NCBI GenBank assembly: GCA_947646735.1
Contig: CANTFK010000326.1
Coordinates: 1-24,407, forward strand
DNA from: Peronospora farinosa
Lineage: Eukaryota; Oomycota; Peronosporomycetes; Peronosporales; Peronosporaceae
Length of the DNA stretch: 24,407 nt
Direction: 5' to 3'
Below, piece after piece: positions 9,121-18,139 of this stretch. Every line of letters begins with the position of its first letter. The stretch's first letter is position 1. A program made the position numbers and the translations under genes. The notes below the pieces were generated by a model, which searched no databases, was not told the origin of the DNA, and saw only the letters and a program-made list of their open reading frames with translations.

Positions 9121-10194
9121 CGCTCCCACATTTACCGACCCATCTTGAGCAGGTGCTGAATCCATGCGTCGTGCACGCTGGTTTTTCGCACCTCCCTTCG
9201 GGTAGGGATCCTTCACGCTGGCTGCCTTAGCACCAGAAGCAAGTTTGGCATAGCTGCAAGCCATCATATGGCCTCGCTTGCCGCACTTGTAGCAGACCAC
9301 GTCTGCATTGCCTAACTCCAGTGGAGTGGCATCCAATCTCTTGGCCGACGGCTTATAAAGGCTGTCGCCGAGGCATTGTTGTAGGAGTGCTCCTCAACCA
9401 TGGCAATGTCAATTGCCTCTTCCATCGTCGCTGGCACCTTTCTGAAAAGGGCCTGACGCGATGGGCCGTGCCGTAGTTCATTCATGAACGTAGGCACCTT
9501 AATGTGTTCCGGTATCGTACCCACATTGATGGACTCAGACAGCGAACGCATCTCCTGCACAGACTCTTGCAGAGATCTTTTCGCCTGTCGTGCTCTAAAG
9601 AAGCGCGCCTGAAGTAATACTTCATTGCTAGGCGGCTATCACATGGCACGAATCTTTGACTTAAACATCTTCCATGATGGAAACGCATCTGTTTGCCATA
9701 AGCGCAGAGCATGCCCACTCTGATGCTTTACCACGCAAATTTGACATGGCATACGATACCATTATGGTGTCGTCTTCGATGAGCTGCTCCATACCGCATT
9801 GCTCAACTGCTAATAGCCAGTGAACAATCGTGTGAGGGCTAGCTTCATCGAACTTCGGAGGGTTCATCCGAATGGGCCTCGGCTGAGCAGGCCGGGCAGA
9901 GAGCGTCTCAACAGTTCTGTTGAGAGCCTCATTACGTGCCTGCTCAAGCCTAAGCTCATCCTGAGTCTTAGTGATGGACTCAGCGGTGGCTTGGCTGTTT
10001 ACCTCGGACGCGTTTCTACCCTGTCCGATCACAAACGCCTCAAATTGCTCCAACTGAGCAACATGTTGCTCAGGAGGACAATGCAAGAGGTTGACCAGGG
10101 CTTGTTCACCAAGTCCCTGCGCCAAATGCTCTGCCAACTCCCTATGATGTTAAGAGAGGTGAGGGAAGTCACTCCAGTCCATATTAAGGACCAT
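9115..10194 (-). pseudogene. Gag of element A
   Basis: Gag forms the virus-like particle and binds RNA. The best start is ATG at 10194 (MVLNMDWSDF), 60 bp after the LTR. It has an in-frame TAA at 10150-10152, after which the frame runs on to 9661. That part holds PKFDEASPHTIVHWLLAVEQ and LRGKASEWACSALM, the capsid-like core. A 1-nt shift near 9690 leads to FPSWKMFKSKIRAM, then two stops, then the capsid C-terminal part (VPTFMNELRHGPSRQALF). A further shift near 9340 leads to the zinc knuckle CYKCGKRGHMMACS, where the last Cys is misplaced by two substitutions compared with the intact knuckle in B. It ends with a TAG at 9115. Confidence 0.85.
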
Positions 10195-10242
10195 CTCAAC
10201 CACACGCACGCTCAGAGAGACGGGTCGTGGGAAGGACTACTA

Positions 10243-10251
10243 GTGCTACCA
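10243..10251 (-). other. Primer-binding site of element A
   Basis: On the minus strand the 5' LTR ends ...CAACA and is followed by CT and TGGTAGCAC. TGG pairs with the CCA of a tRNA 3' end. Element D has the same nine bases at the same offset, so both families probably use the same tRNA primer. I cannot name it. Confidence 0.65.
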
Positions 10252-10253
10252 AG

Positions 10254-10711
10254 TGTTGACGGACACTTCTACGAAGTTGCCTCGTGCTACTTAGCACACA
10301 CCTTCAGCACAAGCGAGGAAGCAGTTAGACCGTCTTACCTTCGCGTGCTAGGGTGAATGTACGGTTGGTCGACTGTTTAAGCAGTCGTACCATCAGTTGC
10401 CTCTCGCTTAAGCGAGAGCGCAACGAACTTCTGAACAAGAAGTCACCGTCGTCACGCAGAAGCTTTTTCAGCTTCTCGTGTGCGGTGCTTTTGATTTAGC
10501 AAATTCAGGACTGAGCTATATTTAATGAATCATAATTAAATATAACTTAGCTAGTGATTGCCTGATTATATATAGATCGGATACGCGACTCTTTAGAAGC
10601 GTATCCTGACGCATGAACTTAAATCTAGATTGAAGCTTGCGAATGACGTCCTTCTGAGACGTCGCGATACGTAGCTTCAACTAGCGTCATTCCTTCCCAT
10701 GTGAAACCATC
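10254..10711 (-). repeat. 5' LTR of element A, truncated
   Basis: Gap-free match over 458 bp to 2953-3410, with about 14 differences by eye. Six of these cluster in the first 25 bases and none falls within the stronger hairpin stems listed for the 3' copy. The minus-strand start of the LTR (139 bp, corresponding to 3411-3549) is missing. The sequence switches abruptly at 10711/10712 into the RT of element D, so the promoter-proximal part of the LTR was lost by deletion or recombination. Confidence 0.9.
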
Positions 10712-11834
10712 GGCGCAACTTCGAAGGGTTCTTGGTGGGGGCCAGCCACAGATGGACGACACCTCCTCTAGATCAGCTCGAGCTCCCGATTTACTCACAT
10801 AGCAACCCAACACCCGAATCTCCGGTTTACAAAAGTCACACTTTTTGAAATTCGCATACAACTTGTTGTCTCGCATAACTAGAAACACCTGTTTCAAGTG
10901 TAACAGGTGAACTTGGACATCGTTGAGGTTTCCCTTTCAGCGCGACGGTGGACGAAGATGTCGTCAAAATAACTTGGAGCAAAGTTTCGAAGTGGTCTCA
11001 ACACTTGAGACACCATGCGATTGAAAGTGGTCGGAGCGTTCTTCAATCCTTGTGGAATAACCAGCCACTCCCATAACATGCCACTCGGGGTGCTCACCGC
11101 GTTTAATGGGATATCGCTTGGTCGCATCAGAATCTGGTAAAAGCTATCGGTCAAGTCGAGGGCACTGAAGATGACACTTCCTGACATGTAATTCAGCACC
11201 ATTTCCTTCCTGGGAATAAGCGTTTGCGCAGGAATAGTGGCATCATCCAGGTTATTAAACGCATACACTATCCGCCAACCTCCCGTAGCCTTCTTCACGC
11301 AGAAGGTTGGACTCGAATGTGGTGGATACTCTCACGCACATGACCCGTTTTGCGGCGGCCTTCGGAGAATGCGTCAATATCTTCGACTTGATCTCGAGGC
11401 AACGGCCACTGCCGTGTCACACAATACTTCGACCCTGGCACGAGATCAATCTCGTGCCAAACACCACGGTCCGCAGGAAGTTCAGCCGGGATCTTGTTCG
11501 GGAACACGTCTGCATACTCACGAGAAATGTCGTAGACAGGGTTACCAGACTCTCGCAGAGCATCCCATGACTGTGATGCAAATCTTTCCTCACGCGCTGA
11601 CTTCGTCTCAGCTCTTTGAGGACGCGCCATATTCTTCTCTCTCGCCAAAGTAATCACCTCGCTGGTGATTAGATACACTTGTTCCACAGTGCCTCTTTTA
11701 AGGTCACGTAGGAAATGCTTCCAGGAGAGCCCTGGAAGGCTTATAATGGAAGACGCATCACGAGGAGTACTCTTGACTTTAATATATTGGTGCCTTTGTA
11801 AACTCCCTTCCACGTCACGATAGTGTGGACACAT
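10712..11834 (-). pseudogene. Reverse transcriptase of element D, truncated
   Basis: From the right, the frame at 11295-11834 contains PVYDISREYADVFPNKIP, LPADRGVWHEIDLVPG and VTRQWPLPRDQVEDIDAF. A frameshift near 11310 leads to KKATGGWRIVYAFNNLDD, IFSALDLTDSFYQIL (first catalytic Asp) and PSYFDDIFVH (YxDD centre). Another 1-nt shift near 10930 leads to KQVFLVMRDNKLYANFKK and VLGCYVSKSGARAD. The frame ends at the junction with the LTR of A, and any further residues would be read from LTR sequence. The RT palm is well conserved but the copy is inactive. Confidence 0.85.
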
Positions 11835-13177
11835 TCCAGCGCTAAATTCTCGGTGCTGTTGTCCCCATCGTGCTTCGAGAGACTTCTCGAAGCTGGCGAA
11901 CCGCAGTCAGGTGATAAACCATCACCCCACTCTAGGCACTGGATGTCGTCATCCAAGATGCCGGAAACACTGGATGGGAGAACCCCAAACTCGACCGTCG
12001 GCACTTGATTCGGGAGCTCCTTCTCGGCCGCCGTAAGCCGTGTGGGATCCCCTGCTCAACCACAATATGCCCATGTGGGAACCTCGGTTCGACCACAGTG
12101 GGTGATGATGGGAACCTCGGTTCGACCATCATGCTCTCGCGTGGGGACTCCTGTCCGTCCACGTTGCCTCGGTTCGACCACAGTGGGTGATGATGAGAAC
12201 CCCGGCTCGACCATCATCCTGTCGCGTGGGGACTCCTTTCCGTCCACGTCACACTCGTTTGCGAGCTCTTGCTCGTCGTTACAATGCCCATGTGGGAGCC
12301 CCTGCTCGACCAAAATAGGTGCAGATGGGAACCTCGGTTTAACCTCAGCATCAACGTACGGGAACCCCTGTTCAACCGCGTTAATTACGCGCGGGAACCC
12401 CTGTTCGACCGCGTCGTCCTCGTCGTCCTCTTCGCTCTGTAGCGAGGAGTCACTGTCACTTGTGTCTCGAAGAACAGCACAAGCAGTGCAGAGAGGGCCA
12501 TCGCTCGATCTGTGCACCGCCAGCGTCGTGGAATCACGATCCACGACTGTGACGTTCGGCCAGTCACTTGGAGATACCAAGAGATGGGTAAACACTTCAC
12601 TGACATCGAACTTGCGTCGACGTCTCACTGATCTGGCTAACCAGTCGATCTGGGGCTTATAACGTGCCAACCATGGCATGCCCTGTATGCAATCGAATGC
12701 ATAATTCATTGCGATCACCAAGAAATCATCATTACTGCGAAAGCCATCAAACGTATACGGCAACGACACTTCGCGCCGCGATACGCGGTGTGGTTTCCCG
12801 TCAGCCAACTTGACGACGACTTGGCCAGGTCCCTCACGGAACTGAATGCTGGGAGGCAGCATCGACAAACAAGATTCATGAAAGAAATTGTTTGTTGCTC
12901 CTGAGTCCAGGAGTGCTCGCAGAGGTCGCCGGACGCCGGCGACATGTAAACTGACAATAATCAGACGTGAATCACCACTCGTAGTGGTGGCATATAACCG
13001 TGCGTGCAGCGCAGGAGGACTGGAAGGTTGGGCTGCCACCGGGGGACCCGGACCTCTGTTACAACCAGTAGGGCGACCTGCACCTACTGGCCCCGACAGT
13101 TTTTTTGGACGTGCAGCCGGTACAGCACCCTCATATTGGGCATCCACTACTTGCACCGATATCGGTGCTGGCGCACA
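11741..13177 (-). pseudogene. Protease and repeat-bearing linker of element D
   Basis: A long minus-strand frame (12056-13411) carries both the zinc knuckle and the protease without any stop between them, unlike family A. The active site is [13 protein letters not shown] (Asp near 12905-12907). [19 protein letters not shown] is the second conserved protease region. An acidic stretch (SEEDDEDD) and an 11-residue repeat based on VEQGFP/VEPRFP follow. The frame is lost in an 85-bp duplication, and the repeat continues in the frame at 11932-12162. Beyond that, 11741-12004 is a less conserved linker leading to RT. Confidence 0.8.
12030..12420 (-). repeat. 33-nt coding repeats and 85-bp tandem duplication in the D linker
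   Basis: The coding strand repeats an 11-residue unit beginning V-E-x-x-F-P ([44 protein letters not shown] and others), giving a 33-nt period. A longer duplication lies on top: bases 12082-12166 recur at 12167-12251 with few changes. The 85-bp length is not a multiple of three, so the duplication shifts the frame. This explains why the VEPRFP peptides fall in two different frames. Confidence 0.8.
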
Positions 13178-14101
13178 GCACTCAGCCGCGCGATACCCTG
13201 GCTTGAGACAACGAAAGCAAACCATTTGACGCTCGGTACGAGCGTCACCCTTATGGGAAATGACACGTCGTCGGTCACCCGACGACTTAATCACGTCGAT
13301 CTCCTTAGGTTCTAGACCAGATGGCCGGGGGACGGTGACGACCGAGGGTTTGACATAGGCCTTTGTGACCCTAAAGTCCTCACGAAGTGCGATAGCAAAT
13401 GTTTCCTGCAATGTGGCAGGCTCGGCGCGCTCCAGCTATAAGCGGATCTGCCCTTCACGCATACCATCCACAAAGAAATTCACCTGCGTGTACATGTCCA
13501 TGGGGTGCGTGATAATACACGACGCCAGATGCCTAGCCATCTGTACGTAGTCGCGCATCGCCATTTTACCCTGTTGTATCGACAGGAATCTTGATCGCAC
13601 CAGTTTCTCCTCTTGCGGTGGCTCTAAGGCAAGACGAAGATCGTCCTGAATGGTATTCAGGGTGAGGAACGCGTGCTATTCCACAACGAGCTTACCAAGA
13701 GCCCACTCCTTGGCCTTCCCGGTGAGGCGGAAAAGAAGTAATGACCTCCGCTTGGGGCGCCACAAGAAGTCTCGATGCGATGGAGATATCAACTTCTCGG
13801 AACCTTCTCCTGATTAGGAGGTTTCCATCTTCACGGACTCATTACGTGAAGGCTGCGAGGAAATTAAACCTAGCCAGTTGGATTCGGCAATCTCGCGTGC
13901 CATAAACTCATTTATGGCGAGACGTTGCGCGTCAGGGGTCGCTGATCTCATCAGCAGCGCGACGAATGCCTCTCCCGATATCGCCGCGAGGCGGTTAAGG
14001 GCATCCCACTTAACCCAGGGAGATGGAGGAAGGTCGCGTGCTCCAGTAATAAATTTAGAGCGTCAAAGTACGACGATTCGCTCATCCCAAAAGTCGGGCA
14101 T
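13178..14101 (-). pseudogene. Gag of element D
   Basis: The start is ATG at 14101 (MPDFWDERIVV), just after the PBS. A TGA follows within 15 codons, and the same frame then continues KFITGARDLPPSPWVKWDAL and ISGEAFVALLMRS. Frameshifts near 13810 and further left lead to RLTGKAKEWALG (capsid motif shared with other gypsy gags), [14 protein letters not shown] and [16 protein letters not shown] stop follows, then [13 protein letters not shown], which joins the long frame to protease. The zinc knuckle [14 protein letters not shown] (13178-13219) has Tyr where the zinc-binding His should be, so it is probably non-functional. It is clearly different from the gag of family A. Confidence 0.78.
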
Positions 14102-14116
14102 AGGAAGGACTACAAA

Positions 14117-14125
14117 GTGCTACCA
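14117..14125 (-). other. Primer-binding site of element D
   Basis: On the minus strand the LTR ends ...CGTTACA, followed by CC and TGGTAGCAC. The nine bases are identical to those in element A. The gag ATG lies only 16 bases further on. Confidence 0.65.
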
Positions 14126-14127
14126 GG

Positions 14128-14465
14128 TGTAACGGGGCTAGAACGTACCGTCACTATCTCACATATGCGCTTGAGGAAGACTTAAGCCCAAAAATTAGGT
14201 ATTAAGTAAATTTAACTCTGCTTTGTTTGTTTTTAATTCGTACAAATTACGAAGATTTTAGTCGTAATAAATACGACAGTGTTCCCGCCTTTAGGGAACA
14301 CACAATTTCAGGTTGATTTATCATTGGTCCATATTGGGGACTTTAGGCCCAATAATAAACTAATAATAAATTGCCACGCTGTGCCCGCTATTCGGGCCCA
14401 GCACCTGCCTACATATGTAGCTATTTATTCATGTTAATACTATGTGTGTAATGTGGCCCATTACA
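14128..14465 (-). repeat. 5' LTR of element D (338 bp)
   Basis: On the minus strand it begins TGTAATGGGCC (14465) and ends GGGGCTA-side as CCCGTTACA (14128), giving near-matching inverted ends. The PBS on one side and an abrupt switch to family A gag on the other fix both borders. It holds many short perfect hairpins: 14169-14187, 14246-14268 (ATTACGA/TCGTAAT), 14261-14277 (GTCGTA/TACGAC), 14279-14301 (GTGTTCCC/GGGAACAC), 14332-14354 (TATTGGG/CCCAATA), 14383-14397 (GCCCG/CGGGC) and the palindrome CTACATATGTAG at 14409-14420. There is no second copy in the window. Confidence 0.8.
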
Positions 14466-15092
14466 GAATTTGTGTGGCAAAGCGTCAGAGTGGGCTTACT
14501 TTGCGCTTATGGCAAACGTCGAACTTTTCATCATGGGCGATCTTTAAGTCAAAAAACTCGTGCCATGTACCAGCCGTCTAATAATAAAGTATTACTTCAG
14601 GCGCGCTTCTTTAGAGCACGACAGGCGAAAAGATCTCTGCAAGAGTCTGTGCAGGAGATGCGTTCGCTGTCTGAGTCCATCAATGTGGGTCCGATACCGG
14701 AACACATTAAGGTGCCTACGTTCATGAATGAACTACGGCACGGCCCATCGCGTCAGGCCCTTTTCAGAAAGGTGCCAGCGACGATGGAAGAGGCAATTGA
14801 CATTGCCATGGTTGAGGAGCAATCCTACAACAGCGCCTCGGCGACAGCCTATTACAGGCCATCGACCGAAAAGTCGAATGCCACTCCTATGGAGTTAGTT
14901 AATGCAGATGTTATCTGCTACAAGTGCGGCAAGCGAGACCATATGATGGCTCGCTGCTATGCCAAACTTGCTGCTGGTGCTAAGGCAGCCAGCGTGAAGG
15001 ATCCCAACCCGAAGGGTAGTTCGAAAAACCGTGCACGTTTCACGGATTTAGATTCGACCTCCGATAAGTCGGGAAATACAGGAGCGCAGTAG
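14466..15092 (+). pseudogene. Gag fragment of family A (copy B)
   Basis: Starts mid-gag at the capsid core (the KASEWAYFALMAN frame), with small shifts near 14520 and 14550. It is then open from RAMYQPSNNKVLL through VPTFMNELRHGPSRQALF and PATMEEAIDIAMVEEQ to the zinc knuckle CYKCGKRDHMMARC, an intact C-x2-C-x4-H-x4-C. It ends GNTGAQ and TAG at 15090. An apparent ATG at 14442 lies in the LTR of D and is not the true start. This copy preserves the zinc knuckle that A has lost. Confidence 0.85.
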
Positions 15093-15110
15093 GGGCGGGA
15101 TGCCCTACTG
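15071..15110 (+). promoter_or_regulatory. Candidate -1 frameshift signal at the gag-protease junction (copy B)
   Basis: In gag frame the sequence reads TCG GGA AAT, so G GGA AAT (15071-15077) fits the canonical -1 slippery pattern X XXY YYZ. Nine bases later comes a perfect 8-bp stem, CAGTAGGG (15087-15094) with CCCTACTG (15103-15110), whose 5' arm contains the gag stop TAG (15090-15092). After a -1 slip the frame is open into protease. A -1 frame stop (TAA) lies just upstream of the heptamer, so the usable overlap is short and includes it. Function is inferred. The element A copy has GGTAAAT at the heptamer. Confidence 0.5.
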
Positions 15111-15803
15111 TCGCGGACTCTGAAGCTACCCCTATGCTCAGAATTATCGAACAAATGGGTAGCATAGTCCCTGAGGTACCGAAAGGTCGGACCTCAACCC
15201 TTTTGGTCTATAGCGCTCGAGTACAAGGCTATGGCCCTTCTCGTTGATTCGGGTGCATCACAAAACCTTGTGAAACTCGCGGATCTGAAAAGGAGACCGG
15301 CGAGTTATGAGTCGCTTTGCCAGGATGGAAAGCGAGAAGAGGCGATCGTTCGTTTAGCGAACGGCGCGCTCGTCAAATCGGAGGGAGTTCAAGTTGAACT
15401 CGCCTTTAGTTTCAGTGACTTCTCTTGTAAAGAGAAGTTCACAGTGCTAGGTATGGCGAGTTCGTATGACCTCATCCTAGGCATGCCTTGGTTAAATAAA
15501 CACCAACCATGGATAGACTGGCGTACACACACAATCGCTAACTCTACGAAAGACACCGAAAAGGATGTGCTCATGCGAGAGTCTAATGCGATTGATGCTG
15601 TGTCCAACACAGTCGAGGGTGCGATGACGGTATGTCAATCGCACCAGACCTGGGTAGCACCAGGTACTACCCAGCTCGTTGAGCCTGGTCATGACAGGAA
15701 GTCAGGTGACACAATTCCTAACCAGATCGAATGGACTGGTGTAGCGAATGGGACGATGACAAGTATTCATGCGTCCAATGGTCTTGCACAGGCATGCCAG
15801 TAG
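15093..15803 (+). pseudogene. Aspartic protease of family A (copy B)
   Basis: The frame runs from the gag junction through MLRIIEQMGSIVPEVPKG. An 11-nt deletion near 15227 (relative to A) then shifts it. From 15231 a 190-codon frame carries LLVDSGASQNLV (catalytic Asp), an undamaged SFSDFSCKEKFTVLGM, SYDLILGMPWL and WIDWRT. It ends at a stop after LAQACQ, where homology to A also ends. Apart from the deletion it is better preserved than A in this region. Confidence 0.85.
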
Positions 15804-18139
15804 CATATATCCAGAACTCGGAGTAGGGCTCATATCTTTCTCATGACCATACCGTCGGCTTCATCGTTCGGCTAGTAAATGTAAATGGCCAGTTTGTGCC
15901 ATCATATTCCTGCAGCATAGCAGCTGAAACCGCCCTTTACTAGCATTTACAACAATTACTAGAGGTTGATCTGGACCGAACTCAGTATAGGACATCATTT
16001 TCACTCGTTTCGTTGTGCCTCCGATTTACACGAGATCGGAACTCTTATGTAGGGGCGATACAGATTAGATCCCTGATAGAGGGGCTACACAAATTTAAGA
16101 GATCGAACTTGCTGGTATAAAGCAATGATTGCGTTCACTATGTTGAAAACCAATTCTTAGGCACTGTAGCAGAGGCGGCTAGCCTGTTAAGCTTGTTCAA
16201 ACATGTTTTGTAAAGGGCTACGGAAGCTTTGCAGAGTGGAAAATTATGGCTAAGTCCATCATGCATGAGCTGCTGACTACAAAGTGGGCGTTCATAGTAA
16301 TTGATCGACAACTTGCCAGCATCCACAAGTTATCCCATGTTCTAGTTCTGATCCAATGGACTTTGGTTGTTTAACATGAAGTGTTTTCGCCACGCCGCCA
16401 ATAACAGCGCACCGATCCATCGTCTTTAAAAAAAACGTTTATCCCGCTAGCTCTGGTTGCGCAAAAATCGATCGTGTTAAAGCGCTGTGCTCTCTTTTAA
16501 ATAAAAAAGACGGAATAATATTTATATTTACGTTCATTCTTTCTCGTAGAGTGTGATGCGTGGTCTATGTATCTTTTGCCTTTTCTTAATAGCTCCTCGC
16601 TTCTTACACTACATTTTTTAAACAAACTGGCGCTATTTTACGCGTAACATTTCTCGATAGAAACAGTCTCTAACGCGTAACGAGCGCGCTACAAGTAGCT
16701 GGTCTGCCAAGTACTTTAAAGACTATACCACCCATTTTCTTCTAGCATCGTAGCTAAAGCTGATTCGGAATGCTAGCGAGAGCTCCTCTTCCGCTGGCGC
16801 ATCATGGGACGACAAATAAATGACCGTTAAGGGTAGTCGTGTCTCGCCAGATAACGACAAATTATGTCAGGGACGAGTGTGCATTTAAAAATGGTGGTGC
16901 GTGCACCATCTTCCTACCCATTTGGTGCGTGGAAATGTGAATGCACAAAGCGCATTGGTATTATCAACGATCGCTAAGGTCGCTAGGTACTCCAAATTAT
17001 ACGCGTGACATCATCTCAAGATTCTCCTGTGTCCCCATCAGAGCACCCCTTTGCACAAGAGGAAACCGATGCTGAATGGGCGATCATGATCGTACTAGTT
17101 TAAGCCATGGTAGCATGTCGTCGCATTCCTTTTATAACATGTTCTCCAGAGTGAGGAGAGGCTACAACTGTACATCACTGTCTAGGATCAAATGAAAATG
17201 TTTTAATTTTACTCTGGATCGATCCCGAGTGGTCCAAGTGAGCAGGCAGACTACAAAAGCGAGGCATTTTTGTAGTCGGCGGAGCTCGCATGTAATAATC
17301 TTCAGGCACTACATCGCTTGCTAAGTGAAACGAAGACGATCAGCTATGACCAGGTTACCAAGTCGATTTATATCTACTTTTTTACCAGGAAGACGGCGGA
17401 GCAGCACAAAGAGGTGCGAGTAACGTATTAAGGAGGCGTGTCGGCTCCAAGATGCACATAGCCTAGAAAAACGCTCGATTTGGCTTCGGCAGCAGGGCTT
17501 AATGGGACAGCTACTAGGTGACGGGTGAAGTACACAGTGCAGCTACACAACCTTGCCCAATTTAACGATATCGGATGAATTGCAGCTTTCTTAAAGGCGA
17601 AAATTCCGACTGATTTTGGCATAGAAGATTTGGATACTTATGCCCCGGATTCCCGGACGTCTAAAATCTGGAGGGTCACTTCCAAGCTGACAGGATACCC
17701 TACATTTTAATCAGGGGTTCTAATTACCTTTGGTCTGGCACAACACTTCGTCAAACATCTCGCTGTCGGCTTTGGCATTTACTGCGAATTAAAAACTAGA
17801 CCAAAATAAAATAGAGCTATATTAACAAGTTAATTAAGAGCGTTTCCTTAACGCCTTTTAGTGTAAGACGGTAACGGGTCCTTATTCCTTTACAGGAAGG
17901 ACCAGACAATACACTTGAGCTACTTACCGCCGGCCTCAAGCGTGGCATCAACTATTTTAGGGCTGTAATATCTCAAAGACCATCTCGTACATGGCCATCG
18001 AGTGCATGCGCTTGCAAAGGTCAAGTGGAATGGTCTTCCTTGATTCGACAAGAATCGGCCACTCAAATGCGTTGGTTTCCTTTAATCATTCGCCACCAGC
18101 CCTTTTGACAGAACAGTGCTAGTTAGTTAATCCACTTGT
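15804..18139. other. No recognisable gene (2.3 kb)
   Basis: Both strands contain only short frames. I find no protein motif I can name. A 44-codon plus-strand stretch near 16985-17102 (ending AQEETDAEWAIMIV) and one of about 75 codons near 17895-18110 are open but unrecognised. A 72-bp segment at 15880-15951 has 8-bp inverted ends (TGTAAATG/CATTTACA). There are no tRNA-like or LTR-like structures that I can support. It is probably intergenic DNA or very old repeat remnants. Confidence 0.5.

Larger units (their letters stand above)
2953..10711 (-). mobile_element. Element A: degenerate Ty3/gypsy LTR retrotransposon
   Basis: A minus-strand gypsy element with the order 5' LTR, PBS, gag, protease, RT, RNase H, integrase, PPT, 3' LTR. 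This order (integrase last) defines Ty3/gypsy against copia. The two LTRs align over 458 bp without gaps; by eye I count about 14 differences (about 3 percent), which points to a fairly young insertion. The 5' LTR lacks its first 139 bp. The internal region carries several 1-nt frameshifts, in-frame stops and a deletion in RT, so the element cannot be autonomous. An extra coding region lies on the opposite strand at 3654-4990. The left flank is LINE-like DNA and the right flank is truncated element D, so no target-site duplication can be checked. Confidence 0.9.
10712..14465 (-). mobile_element. Element D: truncated Ty3/gypsy retrotransposon
   Basis: A minus-strand element with 5' LTR (14128-14465), PBS, gag, protease, a repeat-rich linker and the first part of RT. 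Gag, protease and linker differ clearly from element A, so it is a separate family, while RT and PBS are similar. It stops within RT after RTLRS, where A continues RQFLGLANYLHKY. RNase H, integrase and 3' LTR are absent. The 5' LTR lies directly against a plus-strand gag of family A (fragment B), which shows that D inserted into B. The lost 3' part was probably removed by the event that created the junction at 10711/10712. Confidence 0.85.
14466..15795 (+). mobile_element. Fragment B: inverted partial copy of family A
   Basis: Plus-strand copy of the gag-protease part of family A, corresponding to about 8420-9760 on the minus strand. In a 205-nt stretch of protease I count only about seven differences from A. 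The left end is cut by the LTR of element D inside gag (around FVWQSV / LRGKASEW). The right end fades after the HASNG peptide into unrelated DNA. It lacks LTRs and everything after the protease-RT linker. Confidence 0.85.

Noticed and set aside
12042..12662. 206-codon plus-strand frame over the D linker
   Set aside because: Antisense shadow of the VEPRFP repeats; the minus strand carries protease motifs upstream in a continuous frame.
14442..14465. ATG at 14442 as start of the plus-strand gag in B
   Set aside because: These bases belong to the LTR of element D; homology to family A gag begins only at about 14466.
15090..15110. Stop-codon readthrough of gag UAG (followed by GGGCGG)
   Set aside because: Staying in frame leads to a new stop within about 25 codons and never reaches protease; the protease frame is -1.
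17428..17622. Copia integrase fragment (a SSVFLGY peptide resembles a copia motif)
   Set aside because: The match is only a few residues, with no other copia motif nearby on either strand.
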